From: Rhodococcus sp. IEGM 1381
GTDB lineage: Bacteria > Actinomycetota > Actinomycetes > Mycobacteriales > Mycobacteriaceae
Reading direction: 5' to 3'
Assembly (NCBI RefSeq): GCF_030056795.1
Contig: NZ_JASHKQ010000014.1
Location: forward strand, 1-64,000
DNA length: 64,000 nt
Shown here: one piece after another, positions 1-9,916 of the stretch
Layout: every line of letters begins with the position of its first letter
Position numbering within the stretch: the first letter of the stretch is position 1
The notes under the pieces: generated by a model
The model's database searches: none
What the model saw: the letters and a program-made list of their open reading frames with translations, nothing else
What the model was told of the DNA's origin: nothing
Translations under genes and position numbers: made by a program

Positions 1-88
1 TGATGAGTTTGGCGAAAGACTTGCCACGTCGGGCGTCGATCACCGCCTTCTTGTGCTTGGTGGTGGCCCATTTTGAGTGGCCGCTCAT
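1..88 (-). CDS. yebC: YebC/PmpR family regulator, 5' end only
   Basis: Only the first 29 codons are in the window; the gene runs off the left edge. The protein starts [20 protein letters not shown], the invariant N-terminus of the YebC/TACO1 family, cytosolic proteins linked to transcriptional regulation and, in recent work, to translation of proline-rich stretches. An AGGAAGGGG ribosome site lies just before the ATG on the minus strand. It is downstream of pdxT on the same strand, matching the order Rv2605c-Rv2604c-Rv2603c in M. tuberculosis. The family call is firm; function here is by homology. Confidence 0.93.
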   Translation of the reverse strand, partial: MSGHSKWATTKHKKAVIDARRGKSFAKLI

Positions 89-196
89 GCGATAGAGCCC
101 CTTCCTGCTCGAAATCAGTGTTGTCGACTTTACTCGCCCGCTACCGCGCTCGGGACCGACCTGCTCCGGCGGGTTCGAAACGGCGGCGCACCGTTT

Positions 197-799
197 CTAA
201 CTGCGGCGCACCATGTCGACGAAGAGTCGGTGCACACGATCGTCACCGGTCACCTCGGGATGGAAGCTCGTCGCCAGCACCGAGTTCTGCCTCACGGCCA
301 CCACACGTCCCGCGGCCGGTCCATGGGGCACGGTGGCGAGGACCTCGACGTGTTCGCCGACGCGCTCGACCCAGGGTGCCCGAATGAACACCGCTCGCAC
401 CGGACCACCGTCGATGTCGATGACGTCGAGATCGGTCTCGAAGGAGTCGACCTGACGACCGAAAGCGTTGCGCCGCACGGTGATATCGAGGCAGTCGAGA
501 TGCCGCGCGTCGGGCCTGGTATCGAGAATCTCGGACGCCAGCAAGATCATGCCCGCGCACGATCCGTATGCGGGCATGCCCTCGGCCAATCGGGCTTGCA
601 GCGGTTCGAGAAGATCGAACACACCGAGCAGGTTGCTCATGGTCGTCGATTCCCCACCGGGGATGATCAGCCCGTCGATCTGTGCGAGTTCGGACGGACG
701 CCGCACCGTGACGCCGTGCGCACCACTCGACTCGAGTGCGGCCAGATGTTCGCGAACGTCGCCCTGCAATGCCAGAACTCCGATGGTCGGAGCGTTCAC
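197..799 (-). CDS. pdxT: Pyridoxal 5'-phosphate synthase glutaminase subunit PdxT
   Basis: Class I glutamine amidotransferase that hydrolyses glutamine and passes ammonia to PdxS for de novo vitamin B6 synthesis. The 200-residue product has the GGES motif (48-51), the nucleophile Cys81 in YGSCAG and the His-x-Glu pair in SFHPE near the C-terminus, so the triad is complete. The GTG start overlaps the stop of the upstream thioesterase gene (GTGA), giving translational coupling and ruling out the longer upstream frame. Its partner pdxS is about 2.5 kb away on the same strand, separated by two genes. Confidence 0.95.
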   Translation of the reverse strand: MNAPTIGVLALQGDVREHLAALESSGAHGVTVRRPSELAQIDGLIIPGGESTTMSNLLGVFDLLEPLQARLAEGMPAYGSCAGMILLASEILDTRPDARHLDCLDITVRRNAFGRQVDSFETDLDVIDIDGGPVRAVFIRAPWVERVGEHVEVLATVPHGPAAGRVVAVRQNSVLATSFHPEVTGDDRVHRLFVDMVRRS

Positions 800-1647
800 T
801 TCACTCCGAAGGGATCGACGTTGGATTTGCTGGTGTCGCGCTCGTAACGCATCAGCCCTTCTTGCACCACCGCAGCAACCATGCGTCCGGACGTGTCGAA
901 AATTCGCCCCTGAGCCAGTGCCCGGCCGAAATCCGCGGACGGTGACGTCTGGTCGTAGAGCAACCATTCATCTGCCCGGAACGGACGCAGGAACCACAGC
1001 GCGTGATCGAGGGAGGCGGTCTGAGTGACGGCGTCCGGATGCGGCACCTTGGCGGAGCCGATCAACGTCATGTCGCTCATGTAGGCGAGTGCGCAGACGT
1101 GGAACACCTGATCGTCGGGCAGAGTGTCGCGATAGCGGAACCAGACGCGCTGCTGCGCAGCGAAACTCGGATGCTTGACGGTCTGGTCGTCGGGAATGAG
1201 ACGGATGTCCCATTCCGACCACTCCTTGTAGTACGAGTTGTCGTACTCGGCGAGGGTAGTCGGATCGGGCAGAGTCTCCGGGCCGACGACCTCGGGCATG
1301 AGGTCCTGATGAGAAATACCGTCGTCGTCGCCGTGGAACGATGCGGACATCGTGAATATTGCTTTGCCGTGCTGAATTCCGGTGACGCGGCGCGTGCAGA
1401 ACGACCGTCCGTCGCGGATTCGATCGACCATGAACACGGCCGGCTCGTTGGGGTTGCCCGGCCGCAGAAAGTAGCCGTGCAGCGAGTGCACACGAAACTC
1501 GGGGGCAACTGTGCGCACAGCCGCGACGAGCGCCTGGCCCGCAACCTGGCCGCCGAACGTCCGGGGTAGACGACTCGGGAACGTCCGTCCCCGATAGATG
1601 TCGTTCTCGATCCGTTCCAATTCGAGAATGTCCTCGATACTGGCCAT
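796..1647 (-). CDS. tesB: Acyl-CoA thioesterase II (TesB family)
   Basis: A 283-residue double-hotdog thioesterase that hydrolyses acyl-CoA to free fatty acid and CoA. The C-terminal half shows the family signature: [17 protein letters not shown], then a T-S and Q region ending in QEGLMR, which supply the Asp, Thr/Ser and Gln of the active site. The N-terminus starts [20 protein letters not shown], usual for actinobacterial TesB. It overlaps pdxT by 4 nt. The substrate chain length cannot be read from sequence. Ortholog by position and sequence of Rv2605c. Confidence 0.93.
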   Translation of the reverse strand: MASIEDILELERIENDIYRGRTFPSRLPRTFGGQVAGQALVAAVRTVAPEFRVHSLHGYFLRPGNPNEPAVFMVDRIRDGRSFCTRRVTGIQHGKAIFTMSASFHGDDDGISHQDLMPEVVGPETLPDPTTLAEYDNSYYKEWSEWDIRLIPDDQTVKHPSFAAQQRVWFRYRDTLPDDQVFHVCALAYMSDMTLIGSAKVPHPDAVTQTASLDHALWFLRPFRADEWLLYDQTSPSADFGRALAQGRIFDTSGRMVAAVVQEGLMRYERDTSKSNVDPFGVK

Positions 1648-1685
1648 TGCTGGTGCCCACCTTTCTCCAGTGGATCAGGCTAACA

Positions 1686-2348
1686 ATGGATCGACCAGGC
1701 AGGATGGTCGGTGTGGGTCAACCTGTGCCGATCTTTCCCGATCTCCTCATGGAATCGATCGTCGATTCCTGTCCCGCCGACGCACGAACGATCGTTGTGG
1801 TCGACGGTGCCGATGCTGCGCGGCCCGTCGAGTTCGCCTCGCGCACAGCAGAACACGCCCGCTCCAGCGGACGTTCGGCCAGCGTGGTCGATCTGCACGA
1901 CTACGTTCGACCAGCGTCGATCCGATTCGAATATTCGCGCCACGACGAATTGAGCTATCGCACACTGTGGTTCGACTACGACGCCGTGTCTCGGGAGGTC
2001 ATCGCACCGCTGCGACCCGGTGGTCGAGGTCACTTCCTGCCCCGGCTGTGGGATGAAGCAACCGATCGATCGGCCCGCGCCCGCAGCGTCCCGGCAGCGC
2101 CGTACGAGATCGTTTTCATTGCCGGTCCCATGCTGCTCGGGCGAGGCCTCGACGTCGATCTGTCGGTGCACCTTCGTTTGTCCGAGACTGCGCTACGACG
2201 TAGGACCGATTCGGCAGAAGAATGGACCTGCGAGCCGCTGACGACGTATTACGACAGCCTGGATCGGTCGGACCGTTCCGCCGGCCGACCAGATTTTTTG
2301 GTCCGATGGGACCATCCGGACCGCCCGGCCTTGGAACGCCGACCCTAG
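1686..2348 (+). CDS. Uridine-kinase-like protein with degenerate P-loop
   Basis: A 220-residue protein with the outline of uridine kinase-like P-loop NTPases: a beta strand and loop at about 37-51 (VVVDGADAARPVEFA), then HDYVRP where kinases have DDFYRP, then LWFDYDAVSREVIAPLRPGG, a close match to the WFD-DAL-LL-PL-PGG segment of the family. The Walker A lysine and GxxGSGKS pattern are absent, so nucleotide kinase activity is doubtful. It is the only plus-strand gene among the pdx/PIM genes and converges on pdxS with 7 nt between stops. I start at ATG 1686; an in-frame start at 1647 is open but overlaps tesB. Confidence 0.7.
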   Translation: MDRPGRMVGVGQPVPIFPDLLMESIVDSCPADARTIVVVDGADAARPVEFASRTAEHARSSGRSASVVDLHDYVRPASIRFEYSRHDELSYRTLWFDYDAVSREVIAPLRPGGRGHFLPRLWDEATDRSARARSVPAAPYEIVFIAGPMLLGRGLDVDLSVHLRLSETALRRRTDSAEEWTCEPLTTYYDSLDRSDRSAGRPDFLVRWDHPDRPALERRP

Positions 2349-2355
2349 AAGCCCG

Positions 2356-3297
2356 TCACCAACCGCGCTCGGCGAGCCGGTGTCCGACGGGGAGGTCGTC
2401 GACATTGATGCCGACCATCGCCTCACCGAGGCCACGCGAGACCTTCGCAAGTACGTCGGGGTCGTCGAAGAACGTGGTGGCCTTGACGATTGCCTCCGCG
2501 CGTTCCTTGGGGTTGCCGGACTTGAAGATTCCCGATCCGACAAAGACACCCTCGGCTCCGAGCTGCATCATCATCGCCGCATCGGCGGGCGTGGCGATGC
2601 CACCGGCGGTGAAAAGCGTGACGGGCAACTTGCCGGCGCGGGCGATCTCGACGACGAGGTCGTACGGTGCCTGCAGTTCCTTCGCCGCTACGTACAGCTC
2701 GTCCTCGGGCAGCGAGGTGAGTCGGCGAATCTCGTCGCGGATCTTGCGCATGTGCGTCGTCGCATTCGAGACGTCACCGGTGCCGGCCTCACCCTTGGAG
2801 CGAATCATGGCCGCGCCCTCGGTGATTCGGCGTAGAGCCTCACCCAGGTTGGTGGCACCGCACACGAAAGGAACGGTGTACTTCCACTTGTCGATGTGAT
2901 TGGCGTAGTCGGCCGGGGTGAGCACCTCGGACTCGTCGATGTAGTCGACACCCAGGCTCTGCAGGATCTGCGCCTCGACGAAGTGCCCGATGCGCGCCTT
3001 CGCCATCACCGGGATGCTGACCGAGGAAATGATGCTGTCGATCATGTCGGGATCGCTCATTCGCGACACCCCGCCCTGGGCGCGAATGTCGGCTGGAACG
3101 CGCTCGAGAGCCATCACGGCCACCGCTCCGGCGTCCTCGGCGATCTTGGCCTGATCGGCGGTGACCACGTCCATGATGACGCCGCCCTTGAGCATCTCGG
3201 CCATACCCCGCTTGACGCGCGCGGTACCGACTCCGTTTTCGCCGGATCCACCGTCGACCGATGCGGCGGGCGTGTTCGAGGCGTGTGGGGTAGTCAA
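2356..3297 (-). CDS. pdxS: Pyridoxal 5'-phosphate synthase lyase subunit PdxS
   Basis: Synthase subunit of the two-component PLP synthase; it condenses ribose 5-phosphate, glyceraldehyde 3-phosphate and ammonia from PdxT. The 313 residues are near-canonical: [45 protein letters not shown], the phosphate-binding [19 protein letters not shown] and the C-terminal GLGEAMVGI. It starts with a TTG preceded six bases upstream by AGGAG. About 156 bp separate it from the Nudix gene upstream on the same strand, so it may have its own promoter. Confidence 0.97.
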   Translation of the reverse strand: MTTPHASNTPAASVDGGSGENGVGTARVKRGMAEMLKGGVIMDVVTADQAKIAEDAGAVAVMALERVPADIRAQGGVSRMSDPDMIDSIISSVSIPVMAKARIGHFVEAQILQSLGVDYIDESEVLTPADYANHIDKWKYTVPFVCGATNLGEALRRITEGAAMIRSKGEAGTGDVSNATTHMRKIRDEIRRLTSLPEDELYVAAKELQAPYDLVVEIARAGKLPVTLFTAGGIATPADAAMMMQLGAEGVFVGSGIFKSGNPKERAEAIVKATTFFDDPDVLAKVSRGLGEAMVGINVDDLPVGHRLAERGW

Positions 3298-3453
3298 GGG
3301 AAACTCCTGTGTTCTTCGACGCTGTTGCGGCGCTCCGGGCTGATAGGTGCGATCGCGCGCAGCGCGATGTCGCGCCCAGAACAGTAGGCCTTCGCCCGCG
3401 CGATTCCCATAACCACTTGAAGACTGCTGGACTGCTCGAAAGGGTCCAGATGC

Positions 3454-4479
3454 CTACCGAATCGCGCGCACGTCCGGGTCGCCGCGTCGAGCGAGAGCCA
3501 CGTTCACCTCGTCGAGCAGTTCCGCCAGGTCCTGGGGATAGACGTTCTCGCCGAGCGCGCTGAGAGCCCGGATGTCGGACTCTGTGCACCACTGATGTCC
3601 GGTCACGGTCCGTCGCTCGAAGTCGGTGAAGCCTGCACTCTCGGGTTCGAACTCCTGCGTTCGGTGCGCGAAGAACAGTTCCTCGGACCTGATCAATGTT
3701 CCGTTGAACGGGAACGTGGCAACTCGCCGCCACAACGGACCGCGTAGATCGGCTGCGGCAACGCGCAATCCCGTTTCTTCGTGCACTTCTCGCACCGCTG
3801 CCTCGCGGAGCGATTCACCCTTCTCCACTGCCCCACCGATCGTGAACCAGAAGAAGGTATCGGGCACGGTCGGATCGTGGCCTCGCAACAGCAGTACGCG
3901 GCCGCGCTCGTCGAGCAATACCACCCGCGCGGAGGTCCGCGGAGTGGCACGATTCTCGCTGCCGAACGTCGCGGCGGCAGAACGCTCCGCGATCTCGAAG
4001 TACGACGGCAGTGCGGCCGTTCCACCGAGATGCAACCACCGGACCGGTCGACGGATGCGCAACGCCAGAGTGTCGCGCACGGCATCGTTGTGGAACCGCC
4101 GCGCAATCAGTACGCGCGCTTCGGCGTCGGCCAATTCCGCAACCAGTTGCGGGGGAAGCTCATTCGGTTCGACGACCGCGAGCGCCATCGATACCGCGTT
4201 CTCGGCTTCTTCTCGTTGCGACCGGTCGGCTCGCTCGGCTCGGTCCGCCAGCGCCGCCAGTTCTCTGCTCGACGGCACCGAGTCGCGGGTGGCAGCGGAC
4301 ACTGCACGCGCGACGACGGCACGGCGGGCGAGTGCGGCGTCGAGGGACTGCCACGCGAGGTCGGTGCGCACGTGCAAGCGATCGAGTCGATTTGCCGTCC
4401 CGTAGGCCCACAGACCGACGACGAGAATCAGGACTGCAATCAGCCCGAGCACCAGAATTGTGACGGCAGAGAGGGTCAT
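3454..4479 (-). CDS. Membrane-anchored Nudix hydrolase
   Basis: A 341-residue protein. An N-terminal hydrophobic helix (about 4-24) is followed by a charged, helical region to about 145 that resembles LemA-type domains. A Nudix domain comes next, with a complete box at 216-238 (GAVEKGESLREAAVREVHEETG core). Nudix enzymes hydrolyse nucleoside diphosphates linked to another group; the substrate is unknown. The ATG overlaps the stop of pimA (ATGA), so it is the last gene of the thrS-pgsA-pimA chain. It matches Rv2609c in position and architecture. The catalytic residues look intact. Confidence 0.85.
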   Translation of the reverse strand: MTLSAVTILVLGLIAVLILVVGLWAYGTANRLDRLHVRTDLAWQSLDAALARRAVVARAVSAATRDSVPSSRELAALADRAERADRSQREEAENAVSMALAVVEPNELPPQLVAELADAEARVLIARRFHNDAVRDTLALRIRRPVRWLHLGGTAALPSYFEIAERSAAATFGSENRATPRTSARVVLLDERGRVLLLRGHDPTVPDTFFWFTIGGAVEKGESLREAAVREVHEETGLRVAAADLRGPLWRRVATFPFNGTLIRSEELFFAHRTQEFEPESAGFTDFERRTVTGHQWCTESDIRALSALGENVYPQDLAELLDEVNVALARRGDPDVRAIR

Positions 4480-5603
4480 CAGGTCGACGCTCGCACTTTC
4501 TGCCCGCCGAGAGTGACGGTCTCGTAGACCCGCAGAATCTGCTCGGCGACGACGGGCCAGTCGTAAGTGGCCACCGCAATCGAGGCGGCGTCGACCAGGC
4601 GGTCTCGGACGGCGTCGTCGTCCAGGATCGAGGTGACTGCCGCGGCGAGCGCATCGGAATCCTCGATCGGCACCAGCAGTCCGCAGGTGCCGTCCTTGAG
4701 CACCCTGCGGAAGGCATCGAGTTCGCTTGCCACGACCGGTGTTCCGGCCGCCATCGCCTCGACGAGCACAATTCCGAAGCTTTCCCCGCCGAGATTCGGG
4801 GCGCAGTAGACATCGGCACTGCGCATCGCGGAGGCTTTCGTCGCGTCGTCCACCTGCCCCAGGAAGGTCAGGTGTGACGACAGTGCGCCTGCGTCCTTGC
4901 GCAGTTCGTCCTCGTCGCCGCGGCCGACGACGAGGATCTCGATGTCCGGATGTGATTCGACCAGTGCGGGCAGGGCACCGAGCAGAACGGCCATTCCCTT
5001 TCGCGGTTCGTCGAATCGGCCGAGGAAGAGCACCGTACGGCCGGCTCGGGGATAGCCCTCCAGCACAGCGGCATCGGCGAACGCGGGCACGTCGACGCCG
5101 TTGGGGATCTCGACGGCGTCGGATCCCAGTGCCTCGACCTGCCAGCGTCGAGCAAGCTCCGATACGGCGATCCGGCCACTGATCTTCTCGTGGTACGGAC
5201 GCAGGACGCCCTGGAACGTGCTGAGCACCAAGGACTTCGTGGTGGAGGTGTGGAACGTCGCCACGATCGGACCGTCCGCGGCCTTGAGGGCCAGCATCGA
5301 CAGACTCGGAGCGTTCGGTTCGTGGATGTGCAATACGTCGAAATCGTTGTCCGAGATCCACTTTCGGATTCGGGAATACGTCACCGGTCCGAATCGAAGA
5401 CGCGCGACCGATCCGTTGTAGGGAATTGCGAGCGCCTCCCCCGCCGACACCACGAACTCCGGCAGCTCGACGTCCTCCGACGCCGGTGCCAACACACTCA
5501 CCCGATGCCCGCGCTCGATGAACACCTCCGCCAACTGCTGGACGTGCGCCTGCACCCCGCCGGGAACGTCGAACGAGTACGGGCAGACCATACCGATCTT
5601 CAC
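4479..5603 (-). CDS. pimA: Phosphatidylinositol alpha-mannosyltransferase PimA
   Basis: GT4 glycosyltransferase that adds the first mannose from GDP-mannose to phosphatidyl-myo-inositol on the cytosolic face of the membrane, starting PIM, LM and LAM synthesis. The product is 374 residues from the GTG start and reads MKIGMVCPYSFDVPGGVQAHV. The donor-site motif is GGESFGIVLVEAMAAGTPVVAS, with the EX7E glutamates. The GTG overlaps the acyltransferase stop (GTGA); the longer in-frame start at 5651 would lie inside that gene. Orthologous to Rv2610c. Confidence 0.96.
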   Translation of the reverse strand: MKIGMVCPYSFDVPGGVQAHVQQLAEVFIERGHRVSVLAPASEDVELPEFVVSAGEALAIPYNGSVARLRFGPVTYSRIRKWISDNDFDVLHIHEPNAPSLSMLALKAADGPIVATFHTSTTKSLVLSTFQGVLRPYHEKISGRIAVSELARRWQVEALGSDAVEIPNGVDVPAFADAAVLEGYPRAGRTVLFLGRFDEPRKGMAVLLGALPALVESHPDIEILVVGRGDEDELRKDAGALSSHLTFLGQVDDATKASAMRSADVYCAPNLGGESFGIVLVEAMAAGTPVVASELDAFRRVLKDGTCGLLVPIEDSDALAAAVTSILDDDAVRDRLVDAASIAVATYDWPVVAEQILRVYETVTLGGQKVRAST

Positions 5604-6505
5604 GCGCCCTCGATTCGGGCGCGTCGTTCGGCCGACCAGTCGCTCATCCACAGGGGTTGGAGCATGTGCCAGTCGGCCGGGTGTGCCCGAATGCCGGCAG
5701 CAAAGTGATCTGCCAATGCTTGTGTGGCGACATCGATTCCGTGCGCGACATCCACCGCCGGAAAAATATCGAAACCCCAGCCGTCACCGTCGAAGTAACC
5801 GTGCACCGGCAGCAGCGTCGCCCCGGTGTCGATCGCCAGCTTCGCGGCCCCCGCGGGCATCCGGGTCGGTTCACCGAAGAAGGTCACCGGCACTCCATGC
5901 TTGGCGAGGTCTCGTTCACCGAGGAGGCAGACCACCTTGTTCTCGCGCAGGCGCTCGCTCAGCGCCTGCAGAGGCGGCTGCTCACCGCCGCTGAGCGGGA
6001 AGATCTCGAAGCCGAGGCTTTCCCGATAAGCAACGAACCTCTGGTACAGCGATTCGGGTTTCAGTCGTTCGGCAACTGTCGAGAGACCACCGTGCTTGCG
6101 TACCAGCCACATTCCGGCCATGTCCCAGTTGCCACTGTGCGGCAGCGCCAGCACGGCACCCTTGCCCGCCGCCAGAGCAGCCTCGAGATGCTCTTGTCCG
6201 TTCACACACCGGTCGATGACGGCGGCCTGGGCGGCCAGATCCATCGACGGCAACCGGAACGCCTCGCGCCAGTAGCGGGCGTACGACCGGACGCTGTCGC
6301 GAATCAACTCGTCGGGGACCTCGCCGGGGGTTGTCCCGAGGACACGAGCGAGATTGCGCCGCAATTGGTCCGGGCCACCGTTTCGGGTGGACGCGATATC
6401 GGCACCGCGATCGAAGAGACTTCTCGCCACACCCTCCGGCAGCGATCGGACCAGTCGCCACCCGGCTGCATATCCGAGGTCGCTGGCTCTGTCGGAGACG
6501 TTCAC
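5600..6505 (-). CDS. Phosphatidylinositol mannoside acyltransferase (PatA-like)
   Basis: A 301-residue lysophospholipid-acyltransferase-fold enzyme of the LpxL/HtrB-like family, expected to acylate the 6-position of the mannose on PIM1 or PIM2. The catalytic HX4D motif is present as LPHSGNWD, and the glycerolipid-binding region carries GERDLAKHGVPVTFFGEPTRMPAG. It lies between pgsA and pimA with 4-nt overlaps on both sides, the same arrangement as Rv2611c (PatA). It starts with GTG overlapping the pgsA stop. Membrane-associated by family; no clear signal peptide is seen. Confidence 0.92.
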   Translation of the reverse strand: MNVSDRASDLGYAAGWRLVRSLPEGVARSLFDRGADIASTRNGGPDQLRRNLARVLGTTPGEVPDELIRDSVRSYARYWREAFRLPSMDLAAQAAVIDRCVNGQEHLEAALAAGKGAVLALPHSGNWDMAGMWLVRKHGGLSTVAERLKPESLYQRFVAYRESLGFEIFPLSGGEQPPLQALSERLRENKVVCLLGERDLAKHGVPVTFFGEPTRMPAGAAKLAIDTGATLLPVHGYFDGDGWGFDIFPAVDVAHGIDVATQALADHFAAGIRAHPADWHMLQPLWMSDWSAERRARIEGA

Positions 6506-7185
6506 GACGCGGCCACGTCACCATCGTCGGGGGCAGGAGCAGTCGGGGGCACGATGATGTCGCGAGCCCCGTCGGACCCGCGGACGGCCAGCACGCGTTG
6601 GAACACCGTCACGATGCTCAGGGCAGCGAGCACCCACATCGCCGGGTAGATGAGGCTGTCCATCCACGGAATATCGAAATGCCTACCCACGCCGGTCAAT
6701 CCGGCTCCGACGAGAACGATGACGAGGCGATCCGGGCGCTCGATCCAACCACCGTCGGCCGAGAGTCCGCTGGCCTCGGCCCGCGCCTTCGCGTACGAGA
6801 TCACCTGTGAGGTGACCAGACAGATCAGCGTGGCCACGAGCAACGGCTTGTTCTGCTCGGAAGTCACTGCCCACCAGGCCAGGCCACCGAAGATTGCGCC
6901 GTCGGCCACCCGATCGCACGTCGCATCGAGGACGGCCCCGTACTTGGTGCCACCGCCCCTGGCCCGTGCCATGGCTCCGTCGAGCATGTCGAAGAGAACG
7001 AACAGCGTGATGACGATCGAACCCCACCACAGGTAGCCGGCGGGGTACATCGTCACTGCCGCCGTAACAGTGACGATGGTGCCGATGAGGGTCACCGAGT
7101 CGGGTGTCAGGCCGGTGCTGTTGAGGGCGCGTCCGAGCGGAGCGGTTACCTTCGACACCGGCGCACGGCCGAAAATACTCAGCAC
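6502..7185 (-). CDS. pgsA: Phosphatidylinositol phosphate synthase (PgsA1 type)
   Basis: CDP-alcohol phosphotransferase that joins CDP-diacylglycerol to inositol phosphate in actinobacteria, feeding PimA. The 227-residue protein carries the full signature at 69-91: Asp69-Gly-x2-Ala-Arg-x8-Gly83-x3-Asp87-x3-Asp91, with several hydrophobic membrane helices. It starts at a GTG 25 nt after the HIT gene stop; its own stop overlaps the next gene. Position between the Ap4A phosphorylase and the PIM acyltransferase (as Rv2612c) supports PI rather than PG synthesis. Confidence 0.93.
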   Translation of the reverse strand: MLSIFGRAPVSKVTAPLGRALNSTGLTPDSVTLIGTIVTVTAAVTMYPAGYLWWGSIVITLFVLFDMLDGAMARARGGGTKYGAVLDATCDRVADGAIFGGLAWWAVTSEQNKPLLVATLICLVTSQVISYAKARAEASGLSADGGWIERPDRLVIVLVGAGLTGVGRHFDIPWMDSLIYPAMWVLAALSIVTVFQRVLAVRGSDGARDIIVPPTAPAPDDGDVAAS

Positions 7186-7210
7186 GGCGCGTGCTCCTCT
7201 CGCCTGTGGT

Positions 7211-7753
7211 TCATTCGTTCCAGGCCGACGCGAGCAGGGCCCGAGTGTCGCGGAGTAACTGCGGCATCACCTTGGCACCGCCGATCACCGTGATGAAGTT
7301 CGCGTCGCCGCCCCAGCGCGGGACGATGTGCTGGTGCAGGTGCTCGGCCAACGATCCGCCTGCTGCGGCACCAAGATTGAGGCCCACGTTGAAGCCGTGC
7401 GGGCGAGACACCGTCTTGATGACGCGAATCATCTGTTGGGTGAATGCCATCAACTCGGCGCTCTCGGCGGGCGTGAGATCTTCGAGTGCCGCGACCCGGC
7501 GGTACGGAACGATCATCGTGTGGCCGGGGTTGTACGGATACAGGTTGAGTACCGCGTACACCGATTCGCCGCGCGCGACCACCAGCCCGTCCTCGTCGCT
7601 CATCTTCGGGATGTCGGAGAACGGCTCACTCGACTTGGCCGAGGCCTGCGGGGCCTCGGCTATGTAGGACATCCGATGTGGGGTCCACAGTCGCTGCAAC
7701 CGATCGGGCTCACCGGCTCCGGTGGCGACGATCGACTCGTCCTGATCGGGCAT
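7211..7753 (-). CDS. HIT-domain protein, likely diadenosine tetraphosphate phosphorylase
   Basis: A 180-residue histidine-triad protein. The triad His138-Leu-His140-Gln-His142 sits in EHLHQHIVPRW, and an NPGH segment lies near 75-78. The close family, with Rv2613c as the characterised member in M. tuberculosis, phosphorolyses Ap4A. It begins one nucleotide after the thrS stop (TGACATG), which couples its translation to thrS; threonyl-tRNA synthetase can produce Ap4A as a side product, so the pairing is sensible. The activity is inferred from homology and context. Confidence 0.9.
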   Translation of the reverse strand: MPDQDESIVATGAGEPDRLQRLWTPHRMSYIAEAPQASAKSSEPFSDIPKMSDEDGLVVARGESVYAVLNLYPYNPGHTMIVPYRRVAALEDLTPAESAELMAFTQQMIRVIKTVSRPHGFNVGLNLGAAAGGSLAEHLHQHIVPRWGGDANFITVIGGAKVMPQLLRDTRALLASAWNE

Positions 7754-7754
7754 G

Positions 7755-9821
7755 TCAACTCACTCCTGCGGTACTGGTCTGCACGAGTTCGGCGGTCGGT
7801 GATGCATTGTTGCGCTGGGAGATCCAGTCGGTGATCGTTGCTACTGCCTGCGCAACCGGAACACCGTTGACCTGAGTTCCGTCACGGAATCGGAAGCTGA
7901 CGGCACCGGCTTCGACGTCGCGTTCGCCGGCGAGAAGCATGAAGGGGATCTTCTGTGCGGTCTGGTTGAAGATCTTCTTCTGCATCCGATCGTCACTGGC
8001 GTCCACCTCGGCGCGCACCCCGAGCTTCTTGAGCTCCTTCACCACCGAGAACAGGTGATCCTGGTGTACCTCGGCAACCGGGATGCCCACTACCTGGACC
8101 GGGGCGAGCCAGGCCGGGAATGCGCCGGCGTAATGCTCGGTGAGTACGCCGAAGAATCGCTCGATCGAACCGAACAGCGCGCGGTGGATCATCACCGGGC
8201 GCTCCTTGACTCCGCCGGAGGCGGTGTATTCGAGCTCGAACCGTTCGGGCAGGTTGAAGTCGAGCTGTATGGTCGACATCTGCCAGGTGCGGCCCAGAGC
8301 ATCCTTGGCCTGCACGGAGATCTTGGGTCCGTAGAACGCCGCACCGCCCGGATCGGGCACCAGATCCAGACCCGACGCCGCCGCGACCTCGGCGAGCGTA
8401 TTGGTCGCCTCTTCCCAGACCTCGTCGCTACCGACGGACTTCTCCGGGTTGCGGGTCGAGAGCTCGAGGTAGAAATCGTCGAGACCGTAATCCTTGAGCA
8501 GGCCGAGGACGAATTCCAGGGTGCTGGTGAGTTCGCCGCGCATCTGCTCGCGGGTGCAGAAGATGTGTGCGTCGTCCTGGGTCATGCCGCGCACACGGGT
8601 CAGACCATGGATGACTCCGGACTTCTCGTAGCGGTAGACCGAGCCGAACTCGAAGAGGCGCAACGGCAACTCACGGTACGAGCGGCCGCGGGAGCGGAAA
8701 ATGAGATTGTGCATCGGGCAGTTCATCGGCTTGAGGTAGTAGTCCTGGCCGGGCTTGCGTACGTCACCGTTCTCGTCGAGTTCGGCGTCGAGATGCATCG
8801 CCGGGAACATGCCGTCTCGGTACCAGTCGAGGTGGCCCGAGACCTCGTAGAGATGGCCCTTCGTGATGTGCGGGGTGTTGACGAACTCGTAGCCCTCTTC
8901 GATGTGCCGCTGGCGGGAGTAGTTCTCGAGCTCGTTGCGGATCACACCGCCCTTCGGGTGGAACACCGGAAGTCCGGAGCCGAGCTCATCGGGAAAGCTG
9001 AACAGGTCCAGCTCGGACCCGAGCTTGCGGTGATCGCGGCGCTCGGCCTCGGCCAACAGTTCGAGATGAGCGTCGAGTGCCTCGGTGGACTCCCAGGCGG
9101 TTCCGTAGATGCGCTGCAGATCCGCGTTGTCCTGGTTGCCGCGCCAGTAGGCTGCCGAACTGCGGGTCAGCTTGAACGCCGGAACGTATTTGGTGGTGGG
9201 GATGTGGGGGCCGCGGCACAGATCGCCCCAGATGCGCTCGCCGGTCCGGGGATTGAGGTTGTCGTATGCGGTCAGCTCTCCCCCGCCGACCTCCATGACC
9301 TCTGGATCGTCTATTCCGGACTTGTCGTCGATCAACTCGAGCTTGTACGGCTCGTTCGCCAGTTCTTCGCGAGCCTGCTCGACCGATTCGTACACCCGAC
9401 GCGAGAACCGTTGTCCAGCTTTGACGATCTGCTTCATCTTCTTCTCGAGGGCAGTCAGATCCTCGGGAGTGAACGGTGCTGTCACGTCGAAGTCGTAGTA
9501 GAAGCCGTCCTTGATGAACGGTCCGATACCCAACTTGGCATCGGGAAAGAGTTCTTGGACGGCCTGGGCCAGAACGTGAGCCGCCGAATGCCTGATGACG
9601 CTTCGGCCGTCCTCTGTGTTCGCCGGCACGGGCTCGACCTCGATGTCGCCCTCCGGCGACCAGGACAGATCGCGCAGCTTGCCGTCGGGATCGCGCACTA
9701 CGACGATGGCGTCGGGACCCTTGTTCGGCAGACCGGTGTCGCGGAGCGCCGTACCTGCCGTAGTTCCTGCCGGCACCATGATGCGGGCGGGCGGAACGGT
9801 GGCGACAACGGGCATGCTCAC
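7755..9821 (-). CDS. thrS: Threonyl-tRNA synthetase
   Basis: Class II synthetase charging tRNA-Thr. The 688-residue protein has an N-terminal TGS-like domain, the editing domain with [12 protein letters not shown], and the catalytic core with [20 protein letters not shown] (motif 2 and zinc-ligand region) and [17 protein letters not shown]. An anticodon-binding domain closes it. I choose GTG at 9821 because GAGGAG lies nine bases upstream; ATG 9815 is in frame six bases later. First gene of the thrS-HIT-pgsA-PIM chain. No T-box-like structure fits the 95-nt upstream gap. Confidence 0.97.
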   Translation of the reverse strand: MSMPVVATVPPARIMVPAGTTAGTALRDTGLPNKGPDAIVVVRDPDGKLRDLSWSPEGDIEVEPVPANTEDGRSVIRHSAAHVLAQAVQELFPDAKLGIGPFIKDGFYYDFDVTAPFTPEDLTALEKKMKQIVKAGQRFSRRVYESVEQAREELANEPYKLELIDDKSGIDDPEVMEVGGGELTAYDNLNPRTGERIWGDLCRGPHIPTTKYVPAFKLTRSSAAYWRGNQDNADLQRIYGTAWESTEALDAHLELLAEAERRDHRKLGSELDLFSFPDELGSGLPVFHPKGGVIRNELENYSRQRHIEEGYEFVNTPHITKGHLYEVSGHLDWYRDGMFPAMHLDAELDENGDVRKPGQDYYLKPMNCPMHNLIFRSRGRSYRELPLRLFEFGSVYRYEKSGVIHGLTRVRGMTQDDAHIFCTREQMRGELTSTLEFVLGLLKDYGLDDFYLELSTRNPEKSVGSDEVWEEATNTLAEVAAASGLDLVPDPGGAAFYGPKISVQAKDALGRTWQMSTIQLDFNLPERFELEYTASGGVKERPVMIHRALFGSIERFFGVLTEHYAGAFPAWLAPVQVVGIPVAEVHQDHLFSVVKELKKLGVRAEVDASDDRMQKKIFNQTAQKIPFMLLAGERDVEAGAVSFRFRDGTQVNGVPVAQAVATITDWISQRNNASPTAELVQTSTAGVS

Positions 9822-9916
9822 AGCGATATACTCCTCGATCGGTTCTTCTGGCCAGGAAGGCCTCCGACAGCCTATCGGCATCGAGCCCCTCGTCGGCCCT
9901 CAGCGCGGCGCGTTCG

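Noticed and set aside
3454-5361. A 635-codon minus-strand frame that would extend the Nudix protein
   Set aside because: The upstream part reads through pimA in the wrong frame. The ATG at 4479 overlapping the pimA stop gives the family-length protein.
9822-9916. A T-box or other riboswitch upstream of thrS
   Set aside because: Only 95 bases are available, and no specifier or antiterminator hairpin could be drawn.
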